From: Rhizobium phaseoli
GTDB lineage: Bacteria; Pseudomonadota; Alphaproteobacteria; Rhizobiales; Rhizobiaceae
Length of the DNA: 64,000 nucleotides
Direction: 5' to 3'
Assembly: GCF_010668805.1 (NCBI RefSeq)
Contig: NZ_WUFT01000008.1
Span: 186,001-250,000, forward strand
The position numbers were made by a program, and so were the translations under genes. The notes beneath the pieces were generated by a model. The model was not told the DNA's origin, made no database searches, and saw only the letters and a program-made list of their open reading frames with translations. Below are positions 9,508-18,403 of the stretch, piece after piece (the stretch's first letter is position 1; each line of letters begins with the position of its first letter).

Positions 9508-9675
9508 CCCGTAAAATTCCCTTCAAAGTAGTCCCCATTCCCTTCGGCTTGCTTAAATGAAAGGGTGAACAAGACGACAAAATCCGCGGCGATATTCTGC
9601 CGTTACCGATGGCCATAACCGCAAATCCGGCAGCCTGTCCCAGAAAGAAACGCGCCCCCTGGCACATTTCCTGCT

Positions 9676-11082
9676 ATGGGCATGAATGAACACGCCATGA
9701 TCAGAAAGCCCTTGATGCCTTCACGCCGTGACATGCTGCTCTTTTTCGCCGCTTCGGCGGTTGCGGGCGGGGCATCGCGTGCGCTGGCCTCGCCGCGAAC
9801 GGCGGCCGCCGAGCCCGATCTGCGCGGGGCGATCGACGCGGCGGAATATCGCGCTATTCCCGAAAGCGGCGACCGCAAAACCCGCAACCTTGAGCAGATG
9901 ATCAAACAGGCGGCGCGCGAAAACGTGCCGGTCTTCCTGCCGCCCGGCACCTACCGGATCTCCAATCTGACCCTGCCCGACAATACGCGCATATCGGGTG
10001 TGCCCGGCGCCTCCCGGATCGTCTATACCGGCGAAGGCCAGCTGTTTTCGGCCGAGAACGTGCGCCGCATCGAGCTTTCCAATCTCGTCATCGACGGCGG
10101 CAATCGCTCGCTCGCCGACCACGCCGGAGGTTTGTTGCAGTTTACCGGCGTCGACGAGGTGCTGATCGACAATTGCGAGATCGGCGGCAGCCGCAAACAT
10201 GGGCTGCAGCTGGAGCGCTGCGGCGGGCGCATCGAGCGCAGCCGTATTTCTGGTGCGGCGCAATCCGGGCTTTATGCGGTCGATTCCGCCAATCTTTCGG
10301 TCACCGGCAACACGATCGCCGATTGCGGCAATGGCGGCATTCTGGTGCATCGCTGGAAGAAGGGGGAGGATGGCACAGTCGTTTCCGGCAACCGCATCTC
10401 CGCCATCCGCGCCAATGACGGCGGCACCGGCGAAAACGGCAACGGCATCAATATCTTCCGTGCCGATGGGGTGATGGTGGTGAATAACCACATCTCCGAC
10501 TGCGCCTTCACGGCTATCCGCGCCAATTCGGCCTCGGACATCCAGATCAGCAGCAACCAGTGCCGGCGGTCCGGCGAGACGGCGATCTATGTCGAATTCG
10601 CTTTCGAGGGCGCCGTCGTTTCCGCCAACATGATCGACGGGGCGGCAAACGGCATCTCGATCGCCAATTTCGACGAAGGCGGCCGACTGGCGAGCGTCAC
10701 CGGCAACGTCGTGCGCAACCTCACTCTGAAAGGCCCATACAAGCACGAGGTCGGCTTCGGCATCGGTATCGCGGCGGAGGCCGATACACTGATCTCAGGC
10801 AATGTGATCGAAGGCGCGCCGCGCTGGGGAATGCAGATCGGCTGGGGTCCTTATCTCCGCAACGTCGTCGTCAGCGGCAATGTGGTGCGCAAGGCGCCGG
10901 TGGGATGCGCCGTCTCGGTCGCCGACGGCGCCGGCACCGCCGTCATCACCGACAACATCTTCCAGGAAACCACCGAGGGCGCGGTTTTAGGCTTCGAATG
11001 GGAGAAGAAAGTGTCGGCCGAGATGGCCGGCGGCGGATCGCCCTACAAGCAGCTGACCGTCGAGCGGAATCGGGTCTCCTGA
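9676..11082 (+). CDS. Tat-exported right-handed beta-helix repeat protein
   Basis: A 468-residue protein whose N-terminus (PSRRDMLLFFAASAVAGG) is a twin-arginine signal ending near SRALA. The rest is built of short repeats of the type ISGNxI/VTGNTIADCGNGGI, typical of a right-handed parallel beta-helix as found in pectate-lyase-like proteins. This matches the rhizobial twin-arginine-translocated repeat family (TIGR03808 type). It is predicted to fold in the cytoplasm and be exported by Tat, possibly acting on or binding polysaccharide, but no catalytic residues can be assigned. ATGs at 9676 and 9682 are nearly equivalent starts. Confidence 0.82.
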   Translation: MGMNEHAMIRKPLMPSRRDMLLFFAASAVAGGASRALASPRTAAAEPDLRGAIDAAEYRAIPESGDRKTRNLEQMIKQAARENVPVFLPPGTYRISNLTLPDNTRISGVPGASRIVYTGEGQLFSAENVRRIELSNLVIDGGNRSLADHAGGLLQFTGVDEVLIDNCEIGGSRKHGLQLERCGGRIERSRISGAAQSGLYAVDSANLSVTGNTIADCGNGGILVHRWKKGEDGTVVSGNRISAIRANDGGTGENGNGINIFRADGVMVVNNHISDCAFTAIRANSASDIQISSNQCRRSGETAIYVEFAFEGAVVSANMIDGAANGISIANFDEGGRLASVTGNVVRNLTLKGPYKHEVGFGIGIAAEADTLISGNVIEGAPRWGMQIGWGPYLRNVVVSGNVVRKAPVGCAVSVADGAGTAVITDNIFQETTEGAVLGFEWEKKVSAEMAGGGSPYKQLTVERNRVS

Positions 11083-11243
11083 GGAGAGCATTTGCTTTCC
11101 CGAGAGACGGAAATGCGCTATCTCCTTGTTTTTGCGTCATCAAGCCAGTTTATGCCGAGGGCTGGCATTGCTTGGTTTGGCTCGCGGATAGCGTTGCTAA
11201 CACGGGCGTTTGCGCCGCGCGTGGTTCCTTCGCCCGCCCCTTG

Positions 11244-11336
11244 CTCCGTCATGCTCCGCCTTGTGCCGAGCATCTGCACCGTATCGATCAATCGCCACGG
11301 GCATAGATCCTCGGCACAAGGCCGAGGATGACGGAG
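11244..11336. repeat. Rhizobial intergenic palindromic repeat
   Basis: Begins CTCCGTCATGCTC and ends GAGGATGACGGAG, with internal CCTTGTGCCGAG and CTCGGCACAAGG arms that pair. It is related to the copies at 20246-20336, 20813-20899 and 21020-21112. The surrounding gap 11083-11574 shows no other feature. Confidence 0.7.
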
Positions 11337-11574
11337 GGCGGGGGCGCGTTTCCGCCAAACTCGCACCGGCCTACAGAAGCCCCCCGACTGGGTGCTTTCA
11401 GGCACTCACCTCTCCTCCGGCCTGTGAAAACCGCCGCGCGGTTTGTACAACTGAGCACGTTTTTACCGGAATTGCTTGGCGCATCAAAAGCTTTCATCAT
11501 CCCATAAGCGCCAGGGACTTCTCGCAGCCCGATCCGGCATTTACGGTCTTTGGACATATCGAGGGGATACGGCC

Positions 11575-12240
11575 ATGCTGACAATCTACGGAGTTTATCG
11601 ATCGCGCGCCTCGCGTGTCTACTGGATGGCGGAGGAGCTCGGGCTGGAATTCCGGTCGGTTCCAGTGCTGCAGGCCAGGCGGCTCGCAGACCCGCTGGCA
11701 TCCGAGGCGCCACTCAACACGCACTCATCTGATTTCGCTGCGGTCAATCCGATGTCGCAGATCCCCAGTATCAGGGATGGCGAGCTCGTCATGCACGAGT
11801 CGCTGGCGATCAATCTCTACCTTGCCCGCAAACATGGCGGACCGCTTTCCGGACAAACCGTCGAAGAAGACGGATTACTGACGATGTGGTCGATCTGGGC
11901 GGCCTCGCAGGTCGAACCGGAGACGGTAAAAATCGTCCTGACCTATGATAACGGCCTGGAAAACAGCGACGATGGCAAGCAGGTGATCGCCGCCGCCTGC
12001 CGCGCGCTGCGCCGCCCGTTCGCGGCTCTCGAAAGCCACCTCGCCGGCCGGCAGTGGATCGTCGGCGACCGCTTCACTGTTGCCGATCTCAATATCGCCG
12101 AGGTGCTGCGCTACGCCCAGAGCGAGGAAGCGGTCTTCAACGCGCATCCCAATATCAAGGCGTGGATCGAGCACTGCCAGTCTCGCCCGGCCTATAAGGC
12201 GATGCAGGCGGGCCGCAGCCGGGAGCCGACCGAGGTCTGA
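11575..12240 (+). CDS. Glutathione S-transferase family protein
   Basis: A 221-residue GST. The thioredoxin-like N-domain starts [21 protein letters not shown], contains the cis-proline region MSQIPSI (about 63-69) and the glutathione-binding ES pair in [14 protein letters not shown]. The all-helical C-domain follows to the end. The start at 11575 is chosen because the fold begins there; upstream in-frame codons are not GST-like. It is convergent with the LysR gene at 12243 (2-nt gap). Typical role is detoxification or thiol chemistry; the substrate is unknown. Confidence 0.85.
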   Translation: MLTIYGVYRSRASRVYWMAEELGLEFRSVPVLQARRLADPLASEAPLNTHSSDFAAVNPMSQIPSIRDGELVMHESLAINLYLARKHGGPLSGQTVEEDGLLTMWSIWAASQVEPETVKIVLTYDNGLENSDDGKQVIAAACRALRRPFAALESHLAGRQWIVGDRFTVADLNIAEVLRYAQSEEAVFNAHPNIKAWIEHCQSRPAYKAMQAGRSREPTEV

Positions 12241-12242
12241 GT

Positions 12243-13139
12243 TTACCGGAACAGCGCCAGGGTGCCGGTCATTTCCTCGCGGATCCAGGCTTTGAAATCC
12301 GTCACCTTTTTCGGCTCGCGCGTGCCTTCGGCGGTGACGAAATAATGGCCGAAGCCGGTGCGGGCGCGAATGCCGAAGGGGGCAGCGAGCCGGCCTTCGG
12401 CGAGCGCAAAGGCGGCAAGGGTCTGCCAGGCGAGCATGACGCCCTGCCCGGCGATCGCCGCATCGAGGCACAGCGAGGCATCGTTGAAGACGTGGCGCGT
12501 CGCGGGTGTCGCGCCTGACAGCCCCGCCTCGCGCATCCAGACCTCCCAGGTGAACATGGCGCGGCCGTCGACGACGGCAGGCAGCGCCAGGATATCGGCT
12601 GGCTCTTGCAATCTCGCCGCCATCTCAGGCGAACAGACGGGAAAGACCTCCTGCTCCAGCAGCAGTTCGGCCTTCACAGCGGGCCATTTGCCGGTGCCGA
12701 CGCGAATGCCGATATCGACATCGCAAAGCGCCGGGTTGACGAGAGCGGTCGTTGCATCCAGCCGCAGCTTGATATTGGGGTGACGCTCGGCAAAACGATC
12801 GAGCCGGTAGACGAGCCAGCGGGCGGCGAAAACCGGTGCCACCGAGATGGTCAGGATCGTATCGTCCTTGCGGCTTGCGATCGATACCGCCGCCGAAAGA
12901 CGAGCAAAACCCTCGTCGAGCGCGAGCAGCACCGGCCGACCGGCTTCGGTGGCGATCATTCCCCTGGCTGTGCGCTCGAACATCACCAGGCCGAGCTGCG
13001 CCTCGGCCTTGATCACCTGCTGGCTGACGGCGCCGACGGAGACGCCAAGCTCATCGGCAGCGGCCTGCAGCGAGCCGAGACGACCGACAGCCTCCAGCGC
13101 CCTGAGGCCATTGAGATGGACTGTGTTGAGGTTCTTCAT
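12243..13139 (-). CDS. LysR-family transcriptional regulator (GcvA-like)
   Basis: A 298-residue LysR-type regulator. The N-terminal winged helix-turn-helix (about 6-65) reads LNGLRALEAVGRLGSLQAAADELGVSVGAVSQQV, and the effector-binding domain occupies about 90-295. The variant HTH start and TARGM segment resemble the GcvA subgroup. It is divergent from the small gene at 13252, which is the obvious candidate target, with both promoters in 13140-13251. Effector unknown. Confidence 0.88.
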   Translation of the reverse strand: MKNLNTVHLNGLRALEAVGRLGSLQAAADELGVSVGAVSQQVIKAEAQLGLVMFERTARGMIATEAGRPVLLALDEGFARLSAAVSIASRKDDTILTISVAPVFAARWLVYRLDRFAERHPNIKLRLDATTALVNPALCDVDIGIRVGTGKWPAVKAELLLEQEVFPVCSPEMAARLQEPADILALPAVVDGRAMFTWEVWMREAGLSGATPATRHVFNDASLCLDAAIAGQGVMLAWQTLAAFALAEGRLAAPFGIRARTGFGHYFVTAEGTREPKKVTDFKAWIREEMTGTLALFR

Positions 13140-13251
13140 ATAGTTTTTCTATAGCAACGCCGCCTTAATCTCAATTGAAAATCCGTTTGGGAAAGCCGAC
13201 ATTACCGCCTGCGGCCATGATGCCGCACTGTTGAAGAAAGCGAGGCATGCC

Positions 13252-13446
13252 ATGTCGTTGCTGAAGTTTTTCTTGAAGCCCGCCCTTGCCATGGGCGGCG
13301 CAGACACTGCCCAGGCATGGAAAGACGATCCGCTGCGCCACCCCGAGGTCGAGCGCATGTCGATGCGCGAGATTGCCGATCTGCCGCTCGGATCAGAGAC
13401 CGGCTTTCCCGCCGAGGCCAAACCGCCGTTGGCGAAATGCGCATGA
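13252..13446 (+). CDS. Small hypothetical protein divergent from LysR gene
   Basis: A 64-residue frame starting MSLLKFFLKPALAMGGADTA and rich in charged and proline residues afterwards (HPEVERMSMREIADLPLG). I do not recognise a family. Support comes from its position divergent to a LysR regulator and codon usage like its neighbours. The ATG at 13252 is preferred; an in-frame ATG exists 21 nt upstream. A LysR-controlled small protein is plausible but unproven. Confidence 0.5.
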   Translation: MSLLKFFLKPALAMGGADTAQAWKDDPLRHPEVERMSMREIADLPLGSETGFPAEAKPPLAKCA

Positions 13447-13509
13447 CGGTGCGCGCCGCTCAGACAATCGAGCCATCCAACAAGCGTTTCAGCCGGCCCT
13501 AAAACGCAT

Positions 13510-13735
13510 CGCATCACTTCCGACGATTTCGTCCTCCTTCACGATCATCCAGGCCGACGATGTAAACTCGGCGCCGATCTTGGTCGCGATCCTGGGCAGC
13601 ATCTTCTGAACCTCCGGAGGGGCGATCACGCTATCGGGAACCAGACTCGTATCTCAGGGTGCGGCGCCATTCAGCAAGTTCGGCGATCATATTTTTTCTC
13701 GGAGTTCGGGACGTGCATCGGCTTTGGCGGATGAG
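13510..13735 (-). pseudogene. Decayed copy of the GNAT acetyltransferase gene
   Basis: This stretch aligns base for base with the 5' half of the acetyltransferase gene at 15066-15536 (for example CTATC and CCAGGC blocks, CGGCGCCGA, CGCCATTCAGCAA in the same order and spacing) at clearly reduced identity. Against the intact copy it lacks about 24 bases near the start codon, has a frame-breaking base change near 13655 and stops where the first half of the gene ends. No open frame longer than a few dozen codons remains. The gene region 13843-14820 separates it from its intact relative. Confidence 0.72.
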
Positions 13736-13842
13736 GGTATTTGCGGGTCGGTCGTAGAAAAACCGTACTTGGCACCTGCATTCGCGCAACGCCACGTCAA
13801 CCCGGCGTTGCGAACCTACCCATTTGAGCAAAGAGATTTTCA

Positions 13843-14820
13843 GTGTCAGCAATTCGAAAGATCCTATTCGGACTTATCGCAATTTTAGCGGTCGTGATTG
13901 TCGCCGGTGCCGGCTGGCTCTGGCAGGTCGCGGGTGCTTACGGTTTCAACACTGTATTGCGGCGCGGCGGGACCTATTGGATCGATGTAAAACCTGACGA
14001 CGAGCGCCTTTCCGCCTCCATGCGATTGGCCTTGAACAGGGTGATCCCAGCGGTTCAGGCCGGGCCGCTGAGCTGGCAGGAGCCGGAGGCGGGTTTCGAG
14101 GTGGCGGAATTGCCGGTTCTTGCCGATGGCCGCGAAGTCGACCGCATTTTTCTCAGCAGGATTGACCCGGCCCGCTTTCGATTCGTCACCCACAATGCCG
14201 CTGCCGGCGATACCGGCATCGACGAATGGGAAAAGGCTTTGCCCAACGCGGTGCTCATCGTCAACGGCAGCTATTACGACAAGCATGGCAGGCCCGACAC
14301 GCCATTCATCAGCGAGGGCGTTGCGATGGGGCCCCAACAATATGATGCCAAGGCCGGCGCCTTTATTGCCGATCAAGACGCTGCCGATATCCGTGATCTC
14401 ACGCGTCAAGATTGGCAGGCCGCCTTTGCTGGCGCGTCGAACGCCATGGTCTCCTATCCCCTGCTCATCGGCGATGACGGGCAGACCCATGTGAACGTGA
14501 AAAGCCGCTGGCTCGCCAACCGTACATTTGTCGCCAAGGACGAGCTGGGGCGTATCGTCATCGGCACAACAAAGGAAGCATTCTTTTCCCTCGACCGACT
14601 GGCAGAGTTTCTGAAGACCTCGCCGCTGAACCTCAAGGTCGCGCTCAATCTCGACGGCGGTCCTATCGCCTGCCGGAGTGTTCGGCTGAATGGTTATCGG
14701 CAAAAATTCTACGCAAGATGGGAAGCCCAGGTGGACGACGACAGCGTAAACCTGCTCCGCTGGCCGGTTTCCGAGGCCAACTGGGCCATGCCGATGGTGC
14801 TGACGGTCGAGCGGAAGTGA
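13843..14820 (+). CDS. Phosphodiester glycosidase family protein (DUF2233)
   Basis: A 325-residue exported or membrane-anchored protein: residues 8-29 (LFGLIAILAVVIVAGAGWLW) form one hydrophobic helix. The body carries NGSYYDKHGRPDTPFISEGVAMG and NLDGGPIA, conserved blocks of the NAGPA/DUF2233 phosphodiester glycosidase family, which removes GlcNAc from phosphodiester-linked glycans. It starts at GTG 13843 after AAGAGA. The real substrate in rhizobia is unknown; an envelope glycan is likely given the export signal. Confidence 0.78.
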   Translation: MSAIRKILFGLIAILAVVIVAGAGWLWQVAGAYGFNTVLRRGGTYWIDVKPDDERLSASMRLALNRVIPAVQAGPLSWQEPEAGFEVAELPVLADGREVDRIFLSRIDPARFRFVTHNAAAGDTGIDEWEKALPNAVLIVNGSYYDKHGRPDTPFISEGVAMGPQQYDAKAGAFIADQDAADIRDLTRQDWQAAFAGASNAMVSYPLLIGDDGQTHVNVKSRWLANRTFVAKDELGRIVIGTTKEAFFSLDRLAEFLKTSPLNLKVALNLDGGPIACRSVRLNGYRQKFYARWEAQVDDDSVNLLRWPVSEANWAMPMVLTVERK

Positions 14821-15065
14821 GCGGGCTTCACGATCGCGCCGGCGGCGATGAGGCCGGCGCGGCGACTTTGCTCGGCAATCCGGAGAAAGCGGCGAGCACC
14901 AGGAACGCGACGGACAGGATCGTGACGGCCGGAGCGGTTCCCGCCAGCGATGCCGGCCGGTCTCTGATCGAGCGCGGCGAAGAGCCGACCGACCTCCACG
15001 TCTTCTGGTCGCGGCACGGCAACTGACGAAACAAAGCCTGCCGCATTCGCGTTCGATGCGGGTGC

Positions 15066-15536
15066 TTAAAGGGCAACAGCCTGCCAGCAGATCACCAGAC
15101 CATCTTCCGGATCGATGCGCTCCTTGGTTCGGATAAATCCGTTGCGCTCGAGGACGCGCTGCGAGGCGATGTTTTCCACGCCCGTATCGGCCGAAACGAG
15201 CGTCACACGCGGGTCTTTCCGCGCCCATTCGAGCAATTGCGCGATGGCGCGGGTGACGTATCCACGCCGCTCGCGGCTCGGCGCTACCCCGTAGCCGATG
15301 TGGATTTCGCCGTTCTCAGGCATTCGGATGATGGAGCATAGTCCGACGATCTCGCCGTCCTCGACAATTATCCAGGCGCAGGGGGTGAATTCGGCGCCGA
15401 CCGCGATTGCAATCTTGGCCAGCATCTCCAGCACCTCAGGCGGCGCGATGGCGCTATCTGAAACCAGGCGCGTATCTGCGGGCGCGGTGCCATTCAGCAA
15501 CGCGGCGAAATCATGAGCAGTGAGTTCGATGATCAT
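15066..15536 (-). CDS. GNAT family N-acetyltransferase
   Basis: A 156-residue GNAT protein. It contains IVEDGEIVGLCSIIRMPENGEIHIGYGVAPSRE with the beta4 strand, the acetyl-CoA pyrophosphate loop RERRGYVTRAIAQLLEWA, and the C-terminal NIASQRVLERNGF block typical of RimJ/RimL-like members. The start MIIELTAHD (ATG 15534-15536) follows GAGAAG on the minus strand. The acceptor substrate is unknown. A degraded relative lies at 13510-13735. Confidence 0.85.
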   Translation of the reverse strand: MIIELTAHDFAALLNGTAPADTRLVSDSAIAPPEVLEMLAKIAIAVGAEFTPCAWIIVEDGEIVGLCSIIRMPENGEIHIGYGVAPSRERRGYVTRAIAQLLEWARKDPRVTLVSADTGVENIASQRVLERNGFIRTKERIDPEDGLVICWQAVAL

Positions 15537-16015
15537 ATTCTTCTCGACATTGGACGTGCGCCGGCTTTGGCGCGTCAAGGCCGAGCAGCGAGACTAAAAC
15601 ATTTTTTGCGCAATTCCGAAGGCAAAACTTCTGCGGACTTGCTGCAATTGCCTGGCTAGTTGAAGCCGTGTCTGTCTCGCCCGCTCCGGCCGGTGCGTTC
15701 TGACTGTTGTGCGACGGCAAACAAAGGCATTCTCCTGTTAAATATATGGTTCCGGAACCAGCCGGTGCGGGTGGATACTGAAGCGGACCTGGGTGATTGT
15801 CCAGACTGTGCAGATCGGCTGATGTGGCATTCGCGATTGCAATGGCTTGAGGGACCTGGCGATGATCGCAAGACTTGCCGAACTGAATCCAATCTGGCCC
15901 CGCGAGGATTGTCGCGAGCATCGATGTCGGAATCGCGTTTCGCCGGCCGTCTTCAAGCTGCTGCATAATTCCTTAAATCGGCATCGATCTAAGGATAAAT
16001 CATATGGAGGAAGCG
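15537..16015. other. Non-coding gap with a short palindrome before the GST gene
   Basis: No convincing gene was found in these 479 bases. Near the right end CCTTAAATCG (15971-15980) and CGATCTAAGG (15985-15994) form a 10-bp inverted repeat with one mismatch and a 4-bp loop, preceded by TGCATAATT. It sits 22 bp upstream of the GST start and may be a regulator site or a dispersed rhizobial motif. Confidence 0.45.
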
Positions 16016-16666
16016 ATGACGATCACCATTACCGCCTTTGAACGCTCGCCCGATCGCGGCCGGGGTCTGGCGCGCGACATGCGCGTTCGCTGGGTGCTCG
16101 AGGAGGCGGGTCAACCTTACCAGGTTCGTCTTGTTTCGTTCAAGGTGATGAAGGAGCCCGCGCATCTGGCACTTCATCCTTTCGGGCAGATTCCGACCTA
16201 TGAAGACGGCGATCTCGCTCTGTTCGAGTCCGGGGCAATCGTGTTCCATATCGCCGAGCATCATGCGGGCCTGCTACCGGCGGATGCGAATGCCCGGGCG
16301 CGCGCGATCGCGTGGATGTTTGCCGCGCTCAACACGGTGGAGCCACCGATCTTCGAGCGCAGCCTCGCCACCATCCTCGAGCGCGACGAACCCTGGTACG
16401 AGCAGCGCCTGCGGAGCCTCGATGACAGCATCCGTAAACGGCTGGAGAGCCTTTCCGCTCGCCTTGGCGACGCCGACTGGCTCGATGGTGCGTTCAGCGC
16501 CGGTGACTTGCTGATGGTGACGGTGCTGCGCAGGGCACAAGGCGCGGGGCTATTGGAGGAATATCCGAACCTTGCCGCCTATGTCGCCCGTGGCGAAGCC
16601 CGGCCGGCCTACAAACGTGCTTTCGCCGCGCAACTGGCGGTGTTCACCGCCGCATCGGGTGGCTGA
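16016..16666 (+). CDS. Glutathione S-transferase family protein
   Basis: A 216-residue GST with a thioredoxin-like N-domain (ITAFERSPDRGRGLARDMRVRW) containing FGQIPTYEDGDLALFESGAI, that is the cis-proline and the ES glutathione contact, and a helical C-domain. The ATG at 16016 is chosen because GGAGG at 16006-16010 is well spaced from it; the ATG at 16004 overlaps that Shine-Dalgarno. It is followed 57 nt later by the YjbR gene on the same strand. Substrate unknown. Confidence 0.85.
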   Translation: MTITITAFERSPDRGRGLARDMRVRWVLEEAGQPYQVRLVSFKVMKEPAHLALHPFGQIPTYEDGDLALFESGAIVFHIAEHHAGLLPADANARARAIAWMFAALNTVEPPIFERSLATILERDEPWYEQRLRSLDDSIRKRLESLSARLGDADWLDGAFSAGDLLMVTVLRRAQGAGLLEEYPNLAAYVARGEARPAYKRAFAAQLAVFTAASGG

Positions 16667-16723
16667 CAAAAGTCGGGCTTCTGTCCGAAGTTTCATGTTT
16701 CGGATCAATATGAGTGGAAGGCA

Positions 16724-17089
16724 ATGGCCGGCGACGTCGATGCAATATTTGAGCGCCTCAAGCGGCTGGCTGCGGAAGCAGGCTTGCTCGATGTCGAGGA
16801 AAGCACCTCTTATGGCAACCCGGCCCTGAAGGTCGCCGGAAGGAGCTTCGTCGCGGTGAAGGACGCCGAGACGATCGTGATCTCGATAGGTCTGGACGAC
16901 AAGGATCATCTGCTCGAAATGGCGCCCGACATCTATTTCCAGACCGCGCATTATATCGGCTGGCCGCATCTGCCGGTGCGCGCCGCCGTGATCGGCGACG
17001 AGGAATTACGGTTGCGGCTCATCGGCGCCTGGCTGTTCCGGGCGCCGAGTAAACTTGCTGCGCGTTTCGGATATCAGCCCCGATCGTAG
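16724..17089 (+). CDS. MmcQ/YjbR family protein
   Basis: A 121-residue protein of the MmcQ/YjbR fold (CyaY-like, sometimes DNA binding). Family signature: EESTSYGNPALKVAGRSFVAVKD at about 25-47, then a C-terminal half with GLDDKDHLLEMAPDIYFQTAHYIGWPHLPVR. Function unknown. Its 3' end overlaps the 3' end of the convergent GST gene by 16 bp. Confidence 0.82.
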   Translation: MAGDVDAIFERLKRLAAEAGLLDVEESTSYGNPALKVAGRSFVAVKDAETIVISIGLDDKDHLLEMAPDIYFQTAHYIGWPHLPVRAAVIGDEELRLRLIGAWLFRAPSKLAARFGYQPRS

Positions 17090-17700
17090 GCCAGCGCCCG
17101 CTGAACGGCCGGGCGCTGCAGCATGCGGGCGTGATGGTCGCTCACCTTTACGAAGCGGGCGGGATCGACGCCGTCGGACGGCAGCCAGCCTGTCATGACG
17201 AAGAGATAGGGATCGGCGAGCGAATAGGTCTCGCCCATCACCCAGGGGCCCTTGAACATCGTCTCTTCGATCAGGGTGAAACAATCGGCCATATTCTCAG
17301 GCACCTTGGCCTTCATCGCCTCGAGTGCCGCTTGATCGTCGGTCCAGCGCGAGCCGCGCGGGCGATGGGCATGGTTCACATGAACGGTCGAGCAGAGATA
17401 GCTGTTGAACGCCTGCAGCCGCGCCATGTCGAAGGCATCGCCGAGCGGCGCCAGCTTGGCGGCCGGCGCGCTTTCGGCGATAAAGCCCAGAATTGCCGGC
17501 GTTTCCGTCAGCACACCGCGCTCGGTGACAAGTGCGGGCACGCGGCCCTTCGGGTTGATTTTCAGGTAATCCGGCGAGCGCTGTTCGCCACTGGCGAAGC
17601 TGAGCTTTCTCGTTTCGAAGGCCAAGCCCGATTCTTCCAGAGCAATAAGGCTTGCGAGCGCGCAGGTTCCCGGCGCGTAATACAAAGTCAGCATGGTCAT
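17074..17700 (-). CDS. Glutathione S-transferase
   Basis: A 208-residue GST: MTMLTLYYAPGTCALASLIALEESGL at the N-terminus resembles the beta-class enzymes in which a cysteine (here C13) contacts glutathione. NPKGRVPAL holds the cis-proline, followed by ETPAILGFIAE and an all-helical C-domain. ATG 17700 or 17694 may be used after AGGGAG. This is the third GST between 11.5 and 17.7 kb, but the three are not close copies of each other. Confidence 0.87.
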   Translation of the reverse strand: MTMLTLYYAPGTCALASLIALEESGLAFETRKLSFASGEQRSPDYLKINPKGRVPALVTERGVLTETPAILGFIAESAPAAKLAPLGDAFDMARLQAFNSYLCSTVHVNHAHRPRGSRWTDDQAALEAMKAKVPENMADCFTLIEETMFKGPWVMGETYSLADPYLFVMTGWLPSDGVDPARFVKVSDHHARMLQRPAVQRALAYDRG

Positions 17701-17815
17701 CCGCTCCCTTTCGGCACGTGATATAGCGCAGCGATGGATGCGCCGGAACTGGGGAGATTGGATTTTGTCTCTGTGCCTCGGCAGCTCTACATCGATCCGC
17801 GGTGCCGTGCCGGCC

Positions 17816-17885
17816 GCCCCTCATCCGCCTGCCGGCACCATCTCCCCGTTTACGGGGGTCCGAGGGACGGGCTAGGGTGAGGGGC
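17816..17885. repeat. RIME-like intergenic element
   Basis: The element begins GCCCCTCATCC and ends GGGTGAGGGGC, so the ends pair, with an inner CCCCGTTTACGGGG hairpin. It lies between the GST gene and the DUF4406-like gene. A related core (CCCCGTTTACGGGGGTCCGA) recurs at 39769-39789. Confidence 0.75.
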
Positions 17886-17906
17886 GATCCAGGGCGCTGT
17901 CTTTGC

Positions 17907-18263
17907 TCAGCCGCAGCCCGGCACATCTTCCAGCCGGTGCCAGACCGGGATGCCGCGCTCCCTGGCGATGCGCACGTCGTTATCCGCCCCCTTGGAGTCG
18001 CCCGGCAGCCGCAGCACCCCCTCGCAGAGCTGCAGCAGCCGGCCGGCGACCGGGTGGAAGATCTCTTCGTAGAGCGCGTCGCCGACCGATTTGCCGCCGG
18101 CGGCGTGCCAGATCGGCAGGGCCACCCATTCGCCGATCATCGGCACATGGCCGGCGGCAAACAGCGCGTGCGAGGGCTCCTCCAGCCGCTTCAGGTTAGC
18201 AGCCATCTTTTCCGGGTCGTCGCCCGTTCCCGACCGGTAAGGGCCGGCAATCAATATCAACAT
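17907..18263 (-). CDS. DUF4406-like protein (nucleoside deoxyribosyltransferase fold)
   Basis: A 118-residue protein starting MLILIAGPYRSG. The AGPYRSG start, a middle HVPMIGEWVALP and the C-terminal LRLPGDSKGADNDVRIARERGIPVW match the DUF4406/nucleoside 2-deoxyribosyltransferase-like group. These bind nucleotides or ADP-ribose-like ligands, but the cellular role is unknown. Three nearby ATGs exist (18275, 18266, 18263); the last has the best spaced GGAG. Confidence 0.7.
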   Translation of the reverse strand: MLILIAGPYRSGTGDDPEKMAANLKRLEEPSHALFAAGHVPMIGEWVALPIWHAAGGKSVGDALYEEIFHPVAGRLLQLCEGVLRLPGDSKGADNDVRIARERGIPVWHRLEDVPGCG

Positions 18264-18308
18264 CATCCACTCCATCGCTCCGCTTCTGGGCGAGCACTCC
18301 CGGCTTCA

Positions 18309-18395
18309 TGCACGGGATCTCGTGAAAATGCACGATATTTCTTGAATGTCGAGTCTATTCGTGTAATATCGGGCGATTATGTTTAATTTCGTGCA
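18309..18395. promoter_or_regulatory. Three TGCACG/CGTGCA sites before the DeoR gene
   Basis: TGCACG occurs at 18309-18314 and 18329-18334 (20 bp apart, two helical turns) and its complement CGTGCA at 18390-18395, ending 8 nt before the deoR-type start codon. CGTG-AAAATG-CACG also forms a small palindrome at 18321-18334. The arrangement suggests autoregulation; this is inference. Confidence 0.45.
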
Positions 18396-18403
18396 GAGAA
18401 CCC

